NCBI RefSeq assembly: GCF_000284035.1
Contig: NC_016887.1
Span: 4,340,001-4,404,000, forward strand
DNA length: 64,000 nucleotides
DNA from: Nocardia cyriacigeorgica GUH-2
GTDB lineage: Bacteria; Actinomycetota; Actinomycetes; Mycobacteriales; Mycobacteriaceae
Direction of reading: 5' to 3'
Shown: piece by piece, positions 34,401-43,806 of the stretch
Numbering within the stretch: the first letter of the stretch is position 1
Layout of the letters: each line of letters starts with the position of its first letter
Translations under genes and position numbers: made by a program
The notes under the pieces: model-generated
The model's input: the letters and a program-made list of their open reading frames with translations, nothing else
The model's database searches: none
What the model was told of the DNA's origin: nothing

Positions 34401-35807
34401 CTATTTCGCCGGCACCCGCTGGCCGAGCCAGTCCTTGACGAAGTCGAGCACCTCCGGCGCGATGGTGGTCTCGATCGAGGAGTATTCGCTGGGCAACCCG
34501 GTTCGGGCGGGCTGCATCAGGTGGTTGAGCCCGGGGAAGGTGTGCACGGTGGCGTCGGGGTTGCCTGCGAGCAGATCGCGCATGGGCTTCTCGTTCTGGC
34601 TCGGCAGCACCTGCAGATCCTTCTCGCCGAAGAACGCGAGCACCGGTATCCGCAGCGCCTCGAGCGCGGGCGCGGGGTCGTAGCGCATGAACGAGGTCAT
34701 CGACGGGGTGAGCAGCGCGTCGATCTGCTCATCGGTCATCCGCTGGCCTTCCGGCAGCGTCTGGTTGTGCTCGCGCGCGACCTGACGGGCCTTGTCGAGA
34801 TCGCCGGAACGCATCGCCGCGGCCAGGTCGGTGATGTAGGCGACCTGCGCGTCGGTCTCCTGCGGCGAGGCGCCGCTGGCGGCGAACAACGCGCGGTTCT
34901 GTTCGATCAGCACATCGCCGCCGGGGACGGCCGGTCCGGCCATCAGGATGGCGAAGGCGACGCCGCTGTCGGGTTTCGACGCGACCAGCGGCGCGAGATA
35001 GCCGCCCTCGCTGTGCCCGAACAGGCCGACCCGCGCGGGGTCGATGTCGTCGCGGCCGCGCAAATAGTCCACACCGGCGGCGGCATCGGCGGCGAGGTCG
35101 TCGTAGGTGGCCTGGTCGAGGTTGCCGCTGGTGCCGCCGACGCCGCGGTCATCGGCGCGCAGCACGGCGTATCCCGCACGGGTGAGCGTGTCCGCGATCA
35201 GCATAAACGGCTTGTGGCCGAACAGTTCTTCATTGCGGTCCTGCGGGCCGCTGCCGGTCAGCAACAGCACCGCCGGGAACGGGCCCGCGCCCTCGGGTTT
35301 GGTGAGCGTGCCCGCGATGGTGATGTCGCCGTTGGTGTAGGTGACGTCCTCGGCGACGTACGGGAACGGTGGTTTCGGTTCCTGCGGGCGGGCCGCGGCC
35401 GGGATCGCGCCGCGGTCCAGGACCAGCTTGAACGTCTCGCCCGACTGGGTGAAATCGCCGGTGATCTGCGCGGCGGCGGTATCGAGCCGGCCGCGGAAGG
35501 CAGGATCACCCGGGATGTCCGGAATCGTGAACTCCACCTGATCGGCTTTCGCGGTGACCCCGCTCAACGCGACGTCGGTGGCGCCCTGGGAGGGGATATC
35601 GATCGTTGCGCTGTCGACGGCGGTGAAGTTCACCCCGATCTCGAGCGGCTGACCCGGGACGTCGATCTTGCCATGCCATTCACCGAGCACCGGATTCTCG
35701 ACGCTCGGCCCCGGATCGGAACCGGACCCGGAATCATCCGAGCAGCCGGCCACGAACATCGCGGCCACCACCGACAGCACCACCACCGCCACTCGTCGCG
35801 CACGCAT
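34401..35807 (-). CDS. Alpha/beta-hydrolase lipoprotein
   Basis: This 468-residue predicted lipoprotein (hydrophobic segment VAVVVLSVVAAMF, lipobox VAGC, C22) has an N-terminal all-beta region of about 120 residues and a C-terminal serine hydrolase domain of the dienelactone hydrolase/acyl-peptidase type. The nucleophile is in GHSEGG; an aspartate in FFGEKDLQVLP and a histidine in FPGLNHLM complete a likely triad. It may cleave a peptide, ester or acyl group outside the membrane. The ATG at 35807 is chosen because it gives a normal signal peptide; a GTG seven codons earlier is possible. It lies between pfkA and gatB, unlike M. tuberculosis. Confidence 0.82.
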   Translation of the reverse strand: MRARRVAVVVLSVVAAMFVAGCSDDSGSGSDPGPSVENPVLGEWHGKIDVPGQPLEIGVNFTAVDSATIDIPSQGATDVALSGVTAKADQVEFTIPDIPGDPAFRGRLDTAAAQITGDFTQSGETFKLVLDRGAIPAAARPQEPKPPFPYVAEDVTYTNGDITIAGTLTKPEGAGPFPAVLLLTGSGPQDRNEELFGHKPFMLIADTLTRAGYAVLRADDRGVGGTSGNLDQATYDDLAADAAAGVDYLRGRDDIDPARVGLFGHSEGGYLAPLVASKPDSGVAFAILMAGPAVPGGDVLIEQNRALFAASGASPQETDAQVAYITDLAAAMRSGDLDKARQVAREHNQTLPEGQRMTDEQIDALLTPSMTSFMRYDPAPALEALRIPVLAFFGEKDLQVLPSQNEKPMRDLLAGNPDATVHTFPGLNHLMQPARTGLPSEYSSIETTIAPEVLDFVKDWLGQRVPAK

Positions 35808-35870
35808 GCCATCCACCGTACTGACCACGCACCCGATTTCGAGGCAGGTTGCGGGCGGTGTGCCGGTGAC

Positions 35871-36905
35871 TCAGCCGAAGAACGCCTCCGCTTCCCGATA
35901 CCGCTCGGCCGGAACCCGCTTGAGCTGCTTGGTCGCCTCCGACAGCGGCACCAGGCCGATCTCGGTGCCGCGCAGCGCGACCATCTGCCCGAAATGCCCG
36001 GCGTGCACGGCCTCGGCGGCGTGCAGGCCGAAGCGGGTGGCCAGCACCCGGTCGTACGGGGTGGGGCTGCCGCCGCGCTGCACGTGGCCGAGCACGGTGG
36101 TGCGGACCTCCTTGCCGATCCGGCGCTCGATCTCGACGCCCAACTGCTGGGCCACACCGGTGAACCGCTCGTGCCCGAACTCGTCGACGCCGCCCTCACG
36201 CAGGGTGAAGCCGGAATCGGGCGCGGGATGCGAGCCTTCGGCCACCACACAGATGAAATGCTTGTCGCCGCGCTGGAAACGGCGCTTGATCATCGCGCAC
36301 ACCTGCTGCACGTCGAAGGGAACCTCCGGCACCAGCGTCAGGTGCGCGCCCGCGGCCATGCCTGCGTGGATCGCGATCCAGCCCGCGTGCCGGCCCATGA
36401 CCTCCACCAGCATGACCCGCTGATGCGATTCCGCGGTGGTGTGCAGCCGGTCGATCGCCTCGGTGGCGATGGCCAGCGCGGTGTCGTGGCCGAATGTGAC
36501 GTCGGTGCAGTCGATGTCGTTATCGATGGTTTTGGGCACGCCGACGACGGGCACCCCTTCATCGGACAGCCAGCTGGCCGCGGTCAGGGTGCCCTCGCCG
36601 CCGATCGGAATGAGGGCCTCGATGCCGTTGTCGTCGAGGGTCTGCTGGATCCGGCCGAGCCCCTCGCGCAGCACGTCGGGATTGGTGCGCGCGGTGCCGA
36701 GCATGGTGCCGCCCTTGTTGAGCAGCCGGTCGGTCCGGTCGTCGTTCAGGATCTGGATCTTGCGATCTTCGAGTAGGCCGCGCCAGCCGTCCTGGAAGCC
36801 GACGATCGCGTCACCGTAACGCCCGTTCGCGGTGCGAACGACGGCGCGAATCACGGCATTCAGCCCTGGACAGTCTCCGCCTCCGGTCAAGACTCCGATG
36901 CGCAT
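35871..36905 (-). CDS. pfkA: 6-phosphofructokinase, group III, probably ATP-dependent
   Basis: PfkA phosphorylates fructose 6-phosphate in glycolysis. The 344-residue protein has GGGDCPGLN at residues 8-16, IGGEGT at 101-106, the catalytic PKTIDND at 124-130 and the MGRHAGW region. A glycine follows the glutamate in GGEGT where PPi enzymes carry aspartate, which favours ATP; the lysine before TIDND is the actinobacterial variant of this site. The ATG start MRIGVLTGGGD matches M. tuberculosis Rv3010c, with a second ATG seven codons upstream. The normal gatA-pfkA-gatB neighbourhood is broken here on both sides. Confidence 0.96.
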   Translation of the reverse strand: MRIGVLTGGGDCPGLNAVIRAVVRTANGRYGDAIVGFQDGWRGLLEDRKIQILNDDRTDRLLNKGGTMLGTARTNPDVLREGLGRIQQTLDDNGIEALIPIGGEGTLTAASWLSDEGVPVVGVPKTIDNDIDCTDVTFGHDTALAIATEAIDRLHTTAESHQRVMLVEVMGRHAGWIAIHAGMAAGAHLTLVPEVPFDVQQVCAMIKRRFQRGDKHFICVVAEGSHPAPDSGFTLREGGVDEFGHERFTGVAQQLGVEIERRIGKEVRTTVLGHVQRGGSPTPYDRVLATRFGLHAAEAVHAGHFGQMVALRGTEIGLVPLSEATKQLKRVPAERYREAEAFFG

Positions 36906-36981
36906 GGCCGCTATCTTGCCTCGCATCGAGGTTCGATGGAGCCCCGACCCCGTGAACGATGAGTAACAGTGACAGCACGAC

Positions 36982-37896
36982 TCAGGCGGCGCACTGCCCG
37001 CCGCGGAGTTCGCCGAGATGCTGCGAAATCAGCGTGGCCATCTTGTTCAGCGTGGTCATCCCGTCGGAGAAGTTGCCCGACGCGGGCTGAGCGGCGAAAG
37101 CGACCGCGATCTGCCCGCCCGCCGCCGGGACCAGGCCGAATTGCCGCACCAGATAGGCGCCTTCGGGATCGGGACCCCAGCCGCCCTTGAAATCGGCGGC
37201 CTCGAAGACCGAGCCGAGCCCCCACTGGTGATTCGGAATGATCTGGCCCATCAGCGCGACGACGTCGGCCGACTGCGGCAGGCAGGGCAGCCGGGAAGCG
37301 AACTTCACCTGGTCGGCCAGCGCCCATTCGGCCTGACCGAAGGCCGAGAACTCCGCCCTGGCCTTGGTGGCCGGCACCGTGGTCACCGCGTCGCCGCCCT
37401 CACGCAGGACGGACTGCACCGCCTGGGCCGCTTCCTGCGGGGTGCCCAGCGACTGCCACAGCGCGTCGGCCGCGGAGTTGTCGGAGGCGGTGATGGCGGC
37501 GGTCGTCGAATACGACGGGCTGCCCTGGCTTTTGCGCAGCGCGGCGATGGCCAGCGGCACCTTCATCGTCGACCAGGCCGGGCCGGTGGTCCAATCGCCG
37601 AAGGTCACCAGGGTTTCCCCGCCGACCGGCATGATCGCCAGGCCGAGGCGGCCCTGCTGGCTCTTGCTCAGATCGGCCATATCGGCGGCCAGCGTTCCGG
37701 GAACGGTGATCGACAGCCCCTCGTGCTCGGCCTTGGCCGCGGCCTCGGTGACGCTGGGCATCGCCGGGGTCTCGGGCTCGGACTCGCTGCCGCATGACAC
37801 CACCAATAGCGCCGTCAGCGCGGCGACCAGCACAGCCGCCTGCTGTCGGATCTTCGGGAAGCGCCCCGCTTGTTCAGTTGACATGTTTCGACACAT
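36982..37896 (-). CDS. Lipoprotein with serine beta-lactamase/PBP-like domain
   Basis: This 304-residue predicted lipoprotein (hydrophobic stretch AAVLVAALTALLVV, lipobox VVSC, C35) carries the three active-site motifs of penicillin-recognising serine enzymes: S109-T-M-K112, S138-D-N140 and K237-G-G. The spacing suits a small beta-lactamase- or D,D-peptidase-like fold, but the region lacks an obvious Glu166 equivalent, so hydrolysis of beta-lactams is not assured. GGGGGAG precedes the ATG at 37896; the ATG at 37884 (MSTEQAG) is an alternative. It starts the group of envelope genes inserted upstream of pfkA and follows the kinase gene on the same strand. Confidence 0.8.
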   Translation of the reverse strand: MCRNMSTEQAGRFPKIRQQAAVLVAALTALLVVSCGSESEPETPAMPSVTEAAAKAEHEGLSITVPGTLAADMADLSKSQQGRLGLAIMPVGGETLVTFGDWTTGPAWSTMKVPLAIAALRKSQGSPSYSTTAAITASDNSAADALWQSLGTPQEAAQAVQSVLREGGDAVTTVPATKARAEFSAFGQAEWALADQVKFASRLPCLPQSADVVALMGQIIPNHQWGLGSVFEAADFKGGWGPDPEGAYLVRQFGLVPAAGGQIAVAFAAQPASGNFSDGMTTLNKMATLISQHLGELRGGQCAA

Positions 37897-38098
37897 TCTG
37901 GTTGCGATCTCCCCCCGGTCTCGGTGTCCGTGCAGCATCCGGAAACCGTACTTGTTCGGCGCCCGGTCCGCCTCTTGCGTCGCTGCGGCAACGGCCCGGG
38001 GCGCCTGAGAATACCCGATGGCGCGCGGCCGAACCCGGTTACGCACAACCGATCTCGTCACCGCTTGTGCTGGACATTCGACCGAGTTCGCCGTGACC

Positions 38099-40351
38099 TC
38101 AGTACACGTAGACCACGGCGTTGTCCCCGCCGGTGCAAGTGACCAGCCGATCCTGTTCGGAGCAGTTCATGGTGTAGGTCCGGCCGGTGACGGGGCTGGC
38201 GGCGACGACCGACGCGGGCGCGCTGCCCCGTCCGCCACCGGCCGCCGCGGCGTAGGCCTTGCGGACTTCCTCGGCGAATTCGCAGCTGGTCACCTCGGTG
38301 CCGGCCGCGGCATTGGCGAAGGCGACCTGCGCCGGCGGGCCACACGGACGGGCGCCCGGTGGCAACGCGATCGGCGTCGGCTTGGCGGAGGTGGTCGAGG
38401 TCCTGGCCGGTCCGGTGGCGCCACCGGTGCGGGCGGCCGCGGAGGTCGGCGCGGCGGCGGTGGTCCGGGCGGCGGTCGGCTCCGTGTCGTCGGAGCCGAA
38501 CATCTGCAGGCCGACCACGGCGCCGATGGCGATGACCGCGACCACCAGCACACCGATCACGATGGGCAGTACGACCGAACGGCGGCGGCCCTGGGTGGCG
38601 TACGGGTCGCGCGCGTACGGGTCCTGGGCGTACGGATCGGGCTGATAGCCGGGCGATCCGGCCGGCGGGTAGCCGGCAGGTGGGTAGCCGCCCTGGTCGG
38701 CGGCGTAGTCCTCGCCGTACCCGCCGGCGCGTGGATCGGGAGCGCCGTATCCGGCGGGTTCACCGTAAGACGGGGGCGCGCCGTACCCCGCGGGCTGGGG
38801 GTAGCCCGGTGAGGAGCCGTAGCCGGGAGCCGGGTCTACCGGCGCGCCGTAGATGCGGGTTTCTTGATCGGCGGGATAACCGCCCGCGGGTCCGTCGGCA
38901 GGAGCTCGATCGTCGTCGGGGCGTCCGCCGAACCCCCCGGCGCCGTAGAAGCGGGTCTGCTGGTCGGCCGGATAGCCGCCACGCTCGTGATCGGCCGGTG
39001 GCCCGCCCGGGCCAGGATGGTGTGCGGTCGGCGCGGACTCGGCACTGCCGTAGACGCGCGTGGTCTCGCTCGGCGGATACGGTGCATCGCCGCCGGAGCC
39101 GCTGTCGCCCGGGCCGGTCCCGTACTGGTCGCCGGTGGATGCCGCGGCTGCCAGTCCACCGAGCAGCGTGGGCGCGGCCGGGCTCGCGTAATCGGCCGCA
39201 TCCGGTCGCGCGGCCGGGTCGACCGCGGGATGCAGCTGCGCTCCCTCGTACAGATGCGCGTCCGGGAAGGGGCGTACCTGCGGCACCGGGCCCGTTCCCG
39301 GCGCCACCGCGATCTCCTGGGTCGGCAGGGTGAACTGGGTTTCGGTCGGGCTGACCTCGGTCGGCCCGCTCGGCCGGATGACCGGCAACGACACCTCGCC
39401 GGTGGACTCCGGGGCCACCGCACTCATCTCACCGGTCCGCGCCGGATCCGGTGGACGGACCACCAGCCGGGCGAAACCGCCGGTCGCGGGCGCAGATCCG
39501 GCGGCGGGCGCACCGGCAGCCGCGGGCAGGGCGGTCCGGGCGGCGCGGGCGAGTTCGGCGGCGGTCTCGTACCGCTCGGCCGGATCCTTGGCCATACCGC
39601 GCGCGATCACCGCGTCCAGCGCGGCGGGCACACCCGGCCGCTGCACACTCGGGCGCGGCGGCGGTTCGGCCAGGTGCGAACGGATCAGCACGCTCATGCT
39701 GGCCGCGGGGAACGGCGAGGCGCCGGTGAGGCATTCGTGCAGGACACAGGCCAGCGAGTAGATATCGGCGCGGCCGGTCACCGGGCCGATGTCGAATCGT
39801 TCCGGCGCCATATAGGTGTAGGAGCCGATGGCGACGCCGACCATGGTGATCGCGCTGTCGCCCTCGGTGTGCGCGATTCCGAAATCGGCGAGATAGGCGA
39901 AGCCGGCCTCGGTGACCAGGATGTTGGCGGGTTTGACGTCGCGGTGCACCAGCCCGTCGGCGTGCGCGGCGTCGAGGGCCGCGGCGATCTGCTCGATGAT
40001 CGATACCGCGCGGTGCGGGCTCAGCGCGCCGCTGGTCTGCAGGATGGTGCGCAGGTCCGAGCCCGGCACCAGGCGCATGTCGATGAACAGTCTGCCGTCG
40101 ATCACGCCCCAGTCGTGGATGGGGATGATGTGCGGTTCGGCCAGCCGCGCCGCCGCCTGCGATTCGCGCCGGAACCGGACCTGATACTCCGGATCCTGGG
40201 CCAGCTCGTCGGAGAGCAGCTTGAGCGCGACTACCCGGTCCTTGACCGTGTCGTAGGCCTCGTAGACCTCACCCATACCCCCCTTGCCCAGCAACGACCG
40301 CAACTCGTACGGCCCGAACCGTTTTCCCACGTCGGACCCAGGTGCCACCAC
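38099..40351 (-). CDS. Membrane Ser/Thr protein kinase with disordered Tyr/Pro/Gly linker
   Basis: This roughly 750-residue Pkn-type kinase has an N-terminal catalytic domain (LGKGGMGEVYEAYD loop, VALKLL lysine, HRDVKPANILV catalytic loop, DFGIAH, YMAPERFD), a juxtamembrane linker of about 300 residues with repeated YPADQxTRxYG and PAGYGAP/YGEP motifs, one membrane helix at about residues 593-618, and an extracellular domain of about 130 residues with four cysteines likely forming two disulfides. The GTG at 40351 has AGGAGGA nine bases upstream. Neighbouring genes encode a NarL-type response regulator and a sensor kinase on the same strand, so this looks like a signalling block. Confidence 0.9.
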   Translation of the reverse strand: MVAPGSDVGKRFGPYELRSLLGKGGMGEVYEAYDTVKDRVVALKLLSDELAQDPEYQVRFRRESQAAARLAEPHIIPIHDWGVIDGRLFIDMRLVPGSDLRTILQTSGALSPHRAVSIIEQIAAALDAAHADGLVHRDVKPANILVTEAGFAYLADFGIAHTEGDSAITMVGVAIGSYTYMAPERFDIGPVTGRADIYSLACVLHECLTGASPFPAASMSVLIRSHLAEPPPRPSVQRPGVPAALDAVIARGMAKDPAERYETAAELARAARTALPAAAGAPAAGSAPATGGFARLVVRPPDPARTGEMSAVAPESTGEVSLPVIRPSGPTEVSPTETQFTLPTQEIAVAPGTGPVPQVRPFPDAHLYEGAQLHPAVDPAARPDAADYASPAAPTLLGGLAAAASTGDQYGTGPGDSGSGGDAPYPPSETTRVYGSAESAPTAHHPGPGGPPADHERGGYPADQQTRFYGAGGFGGRPDDDRAPADGPAGGYPADQETRIYGAPVDPAPGYGSSPGYPQPAGYGAPPSYGEPAGYGAPDPRAGGYGEDYAADQGGYPPAGYPPAGSPGYQPDPYAQDPYARDPYATQGRRRSVVLPIVIGVLVVAVIAIGAVVGLQMFGSDDTEPTAARTTAAAPTSAAARTGGATGPARTSTTSAKPTPIALPPGARPCGPPAQVAFANAAAGTEVTSCEFAEEVRKAYAAAAGGGRGSAPASVVAASPVTGRTYTMNCSEQDRLVTCTGGDNAVVYVY

Positions 40352-40426
40352 CGGCCTCAATCCTCCACTCCCGGGCGGTGGTCGCGCTGCCCGCGACCGT
40401 GCGGTCTGGGACGTCGAACCTGCCCG

Positions 40427-41110
40427 TCAGACAGTGGATTGTCCTGGTGAGACCACCCCGTGGTCAAACGCGAACACGATCGCGGCGGCGCGATCGCGCA
40501 GATCGAGCTTGCCGAATATGTGCCCGACATGGCTTTTCACGGTGACCTCGGAGATGCCTAGTTCACGCGCGATTTCGGAGTTGACCCGGCCGCGGCCGAT
40601 GAGCTCGAGCACCTCGTACTCGCGGGCAGTCAGCTCGGCCAGCCGGGCATCGGTCGGTGTCGCCGGGCGCACCGTGCGGTAGGCCGACAGCACCCGCCCG
40701 GTCACCGCGGGGTCGAGCCAGGCACCACCGGCGGCGACGGTGCGCACCGCGCGGATGAGGTCTTCGGCCGGGGAATCCTTGAGAATGAATCCGGCCGCTC
40801 CGGCCCGCAGCGCGCCGGAGAGCAGTTGATCGTCGTCGAAGGTGGTCAGCACCAGCACCGGGGGTGCGTCGGCGCGCATGCGCACCAGCCGGGTGGCCTC
40901 GATGCCGCCGACCCGTTTCATCCGCAGGTCCATCAGGATGACGTCGGGCGGTTCTGCCGAGATGGCGGGTACCACCTCGTCGCCGTCGGCGCATTCGGTG
41001 AGGACGAAACCGTCGCGGCGGCGCAGGATCCTGCGCAGTCCGCCGCGCACCAACTCCTGGTCGTCGACCACCAGTACCGCGGTCGTGGTCTCCGTTGCCG
41101 CAGTAGTCAC
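40427..41110 (-). CDS. NarL/LuxR-type response regulator
   Basis: This 227-residue regulator has a receiver domain (LVVDDQELVRGG, phospho-acceptor aspartate in VILMDLRM, the LTTFDDD and ILKDSP switches) and a C-terminal LuxR helix-turn-helix (LTAREYEVLELIGRG, SEVTVKSHVGHIFGKL). The GTG start overlaps the stop of the upstream histidine kinase gene by four bases (GTGA), so the pair is co-translated; GGAG lies upstream. A kinase gene follows on the same strand. The likely target is the neighbouring ABC exporter, as in other pairs of this type, but this is inference. Confidence 0.92.
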   Translation of the reverse strand: MTTAATETTTAVLVVDDQELVRGGLRRILRRRDGFVLTECADGDEVVPAISAEPPDVILMDLRMKRVGGIEATRLVRMRADAPPVLVLTTFDDDQLLSGALRAGAAGFILKDSPAEDLIRAVRTVAAGGAWLDPAVTGRVLSAYRTVRPATPTDARLAELTAREYEVLELIGRGRVNSEIARELGISEVTVKSHVGHIFGKLDLRDRAAAIVFAFDHGVVSPGQSTV

Positions 41111-42495
41111 GCGTTCTCCTGTCTGATCGGCGCCGAAGGGCCGAAGGCCACATCGTGTCCGCGTGGACCCTTCGACGTCAGGGTGACCGGCAGCCCGGCC
41201 GTCAGCCATCCGCACAGCATCGTGTTGCGTGGCGGGGTATGCGGGAATCGCACCTGGACCGACCAGCCCTTACCGTCGGGTCCGGCGGTCATGCGGCCGC
41301 CGAGCAGTTCGGCCCGCTGCCGCATCCCCGTCAGGCCCATGCCGGTTCCGAGAGTCAGCGAGCCCGCGGGCAGGGTGTTGGCGACCAGCAGACTGACCGT
41401 CGCCGTGTCGACCGCGACCCGGAATCGCACGTCGGCGCCGGGCGCGTGCTTGGCGATATTGGCCAGCGATTCCTGGCCGATGCGGTAGAGCGCGAGCCCC
41501 ACGGCGGCGGAGACCGCATCGAGGTCGCCGCTGATCTCGGCGTCGATGGACAGCCCGGCGCGGGCGAAATCGTCGACCAGGGCCGCGATGTCCTCGGCGC
41601 TGGGTTCGGCCAGGTGTTTCGACGGACCGTCGAGCAGGCCGACGGTTCGCCGGATGTCGGCCATGGCCTGGCGGCCCAGGCGTTCGGCGTCGGTGAGGGC
41701 GTCGACGGCCTCGTCGACATCGCGGTCGGTTTGCAGCGAATGCCGGGCGGCGGTGAGATGCAGCAGGGTGACGCTGAGCGAATGCGCGATGACGTCGTGC
41801 ACCTCGCGGGCGATGCGCCTGCGTTCCTCGGCGGCTGCCTGGGCCGCGCGAATGCCCTGGTATTCGCGTTCCTGATAGAGGAATCGGCGCTGCGATTGCA
41901 GCATCACGCCGACCATCCAGCCGAGCACCACTCCCAGCGCGTACATCGGCATGCCCTCGAAGGGCACCGAACCATCGCGCCAGGGCAGCTTGCCGACACT
42001 GTCGAACGCGACGAGCATGCCGATCGAGACCACCACGAACGGCACGCTCACCCGTTTGCTGGAGATAGCCGCGACCTCGCCGGCCGCGACGACCAGCACG
42101 AACGGTGCGAAATCGGTGCCGACCGGCTGCACGAGATACAGCGCGGTCGCTGTCAGCGAGGTGAGCATGAGCTGCGCCGGTGTGGGGACCACGCCGAGGA
42201 AGGCGAACAACGGCAGCGAGACGAACAGCACCACCAAGGCCAGCAACGGCAGCGGCGACGGGAAGTACTCGTGCCGTTGGATGGTGGCGGCGATGCCGGT
42301 GAGCGGGAACGCCAGGTCGGCGATGAGGACCACGGCGGGTGGGTAATCGAATGGCAGCTCGTCGAGATTGCGCCGGAACACCGCCCGCGGATGGCGCACG
42401 AAAGCCACGATCCGGTCGCGGACCCGCCCGCTCTGCCGGAACGGCGCCACCGGGCCGACCAACCCCGGCTCGGGTGTGACGCTGCTCGCACTCAT
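41107..42495 (-). CDS. NarL-cognate histidine kinase (HisKA_3)
   Basis: This 462-residue sensor has five or six membrane helices in its first 200 residues and a HisKA_3 dimerisation domain with the phospho-acceptor in REVHDVIAHSL. The ATP-binding domain includes NIAKHAPGADVRF, then GTGMGLTGMRQRAELLGG. It resembles the DesK/LiaS type that senses membrane state. The ATG at 42495 gives a normal length; the frame is open far upstream without similarity. A TATCCT box six bases before the ATG and no ribosome site suggest leaderless start. It is co-transcribed with its response regulator. Confidence 0.9.
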   Translation of the reverse strand: MSASSVTPEPGLVGPVAPFRQSGRVRDRIVAFVRHPRAVFRRNLDELPFDYPPAVVLIADLAFPLTGIAATIQRHEYFPSPLPLLALVVLFVSLPLFAFLGVVPTPAQLMLTSLTATALYLVQPVGTDFAPFVLVVAAGEVAAISSKRVSVPFVVVSIGMLVAFDSVGKLPWRDGSVPFEGMPMYALGVVLGWMVGVMLQSQRRFLYQEREYQGIRAAQAAAEERRRIAREVHDVIAHSLSVTLLHLTAARHSLQTDRDVDEAVDALTDAERLGRQAMADIRRTVGLLDGPSKHLAEPSAEDIAALVDDFARAGLSIDAEISGDLDAVSAAVGLALYRIGQESLANIAKHAPGADVRFRVAVDTATVSLLVANTLPAGSLTLGTGMGLTGMRQRAELLGGRMTAGPDGKGWSVQVRFPHTPPRNTMLCGWLTAGLPVTLTSKGPRGHDVAFGPSAPIRQENA

Positions 42496-42501
42496 CCTGT
42501 C

Positions 42502-42507
42502 AGGATA
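42502..42507 (-). promoter_or_regulatory. -10 box of the histidine kinase operon, leaderless type
   Basis: TATCCT on the minus strand ends six bases before the ATG of the sensor kinase. Only the -10 is convincing; no good -35 was found. Confidence 0.4.
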
Positions 42508-42693
42508 TTCGCCCGGCCGGTCCGGGCACATCGTCCCGGAAACGGGCCACGCCTCCACCCACGGTAGGAGAAGGATTCGCGTCCCTGGCACGACGACAAC
42601 GCGGCCCAGGCGTTTGTAGCGTGAGTTCCACCCACTCGAGTGGCCGTTGATCCCACCGAAACCGAAGGCCCAGCTCACGAAAGGCCAGAAGCC

Positions 42694-43014
42694 ATGACCT
42701 GGGAAGACCAGCACACCCGCATCGACATCATGCACACCGTGCTCGCCCGCGCCGCGATCGACCCGCATCGCCCGGATCTGTTCGACGGCCTGCCCGATCT
42801 CGGCCGTCTGTTCGGCGGGCCGGACGGCCTGCTCATGGCGCTGCGCAACAGGTGGAACGTGCACCTGGAGGCGAAGCTGGACGAGGCCTATGAGCAGGGC
42901 AGGCCATCGCTCGAGGCCTACCTGGAACTGTGCGCCGAGCAGCCCGAATTGCACGCCCTGCTCGAGGGGAGCGATCGACGCCACCCGAGCGCGTCCGAGG
43001 CGCTGGCACGGTAG
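42694..43014 (+). CDS. Small hypothetical protein upstream of the ABC exporter
   Basis: I do not recognise this 106-residue protein. It is soluble and helical, with a tryptophan-led start (MTWEDQHTRIDIMHTVLARA) and a segment AALRNRW-like (LLMALRNRWNVHLEAKLDEAYEQG) that could pack as a helical bundle. It has no membrane segment or cysteine-rich motif apart from one cysteine (in LELCAEQ). The ATG at 42694 is preceded by AAAGG; an earlier in-frame ATG would add 18 residues. It lies 84 bases before the ABC ATPase gene on the same strand and may be part of that operon. Confidence 0.7.
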   Translation: MTWEDQHTRIDIMHTVLARAAIDPHRPDLFDGLPDLGRLFGGPDGLLMALRNRWNVHLEAKLDEAYEQGRPSLEAYLELCAEQPELHALLEGSDRRHPSASEALAR

Positions 43015-43098
43015 CGTCGCACCGGCCGGTCCCGGAGGTGCGTGCCGAACACGTGCCCGGCCAAGGAAATACACGCTAGAGAGAGGGCGGGGAACGCG

Positions 43099-43802
<704 letters not shown>

Positions 43803-43806
<4 letters not shown>

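Noticed and set aside
34368..36776. An 802-codon plus-strand frame opposite the hydrolase lipoprotein and pfkA
   Set aside because: Product is Arg/Gly/His/Asp-rich with no domain; both opposite genes have full motif sets.
41155..42567. A 470-codon plus-strand frame opposite the first histidine kinase
   Set aside because: Antisense shadow; HisKA_3 and ATPase motifs on the minus strand are clear.
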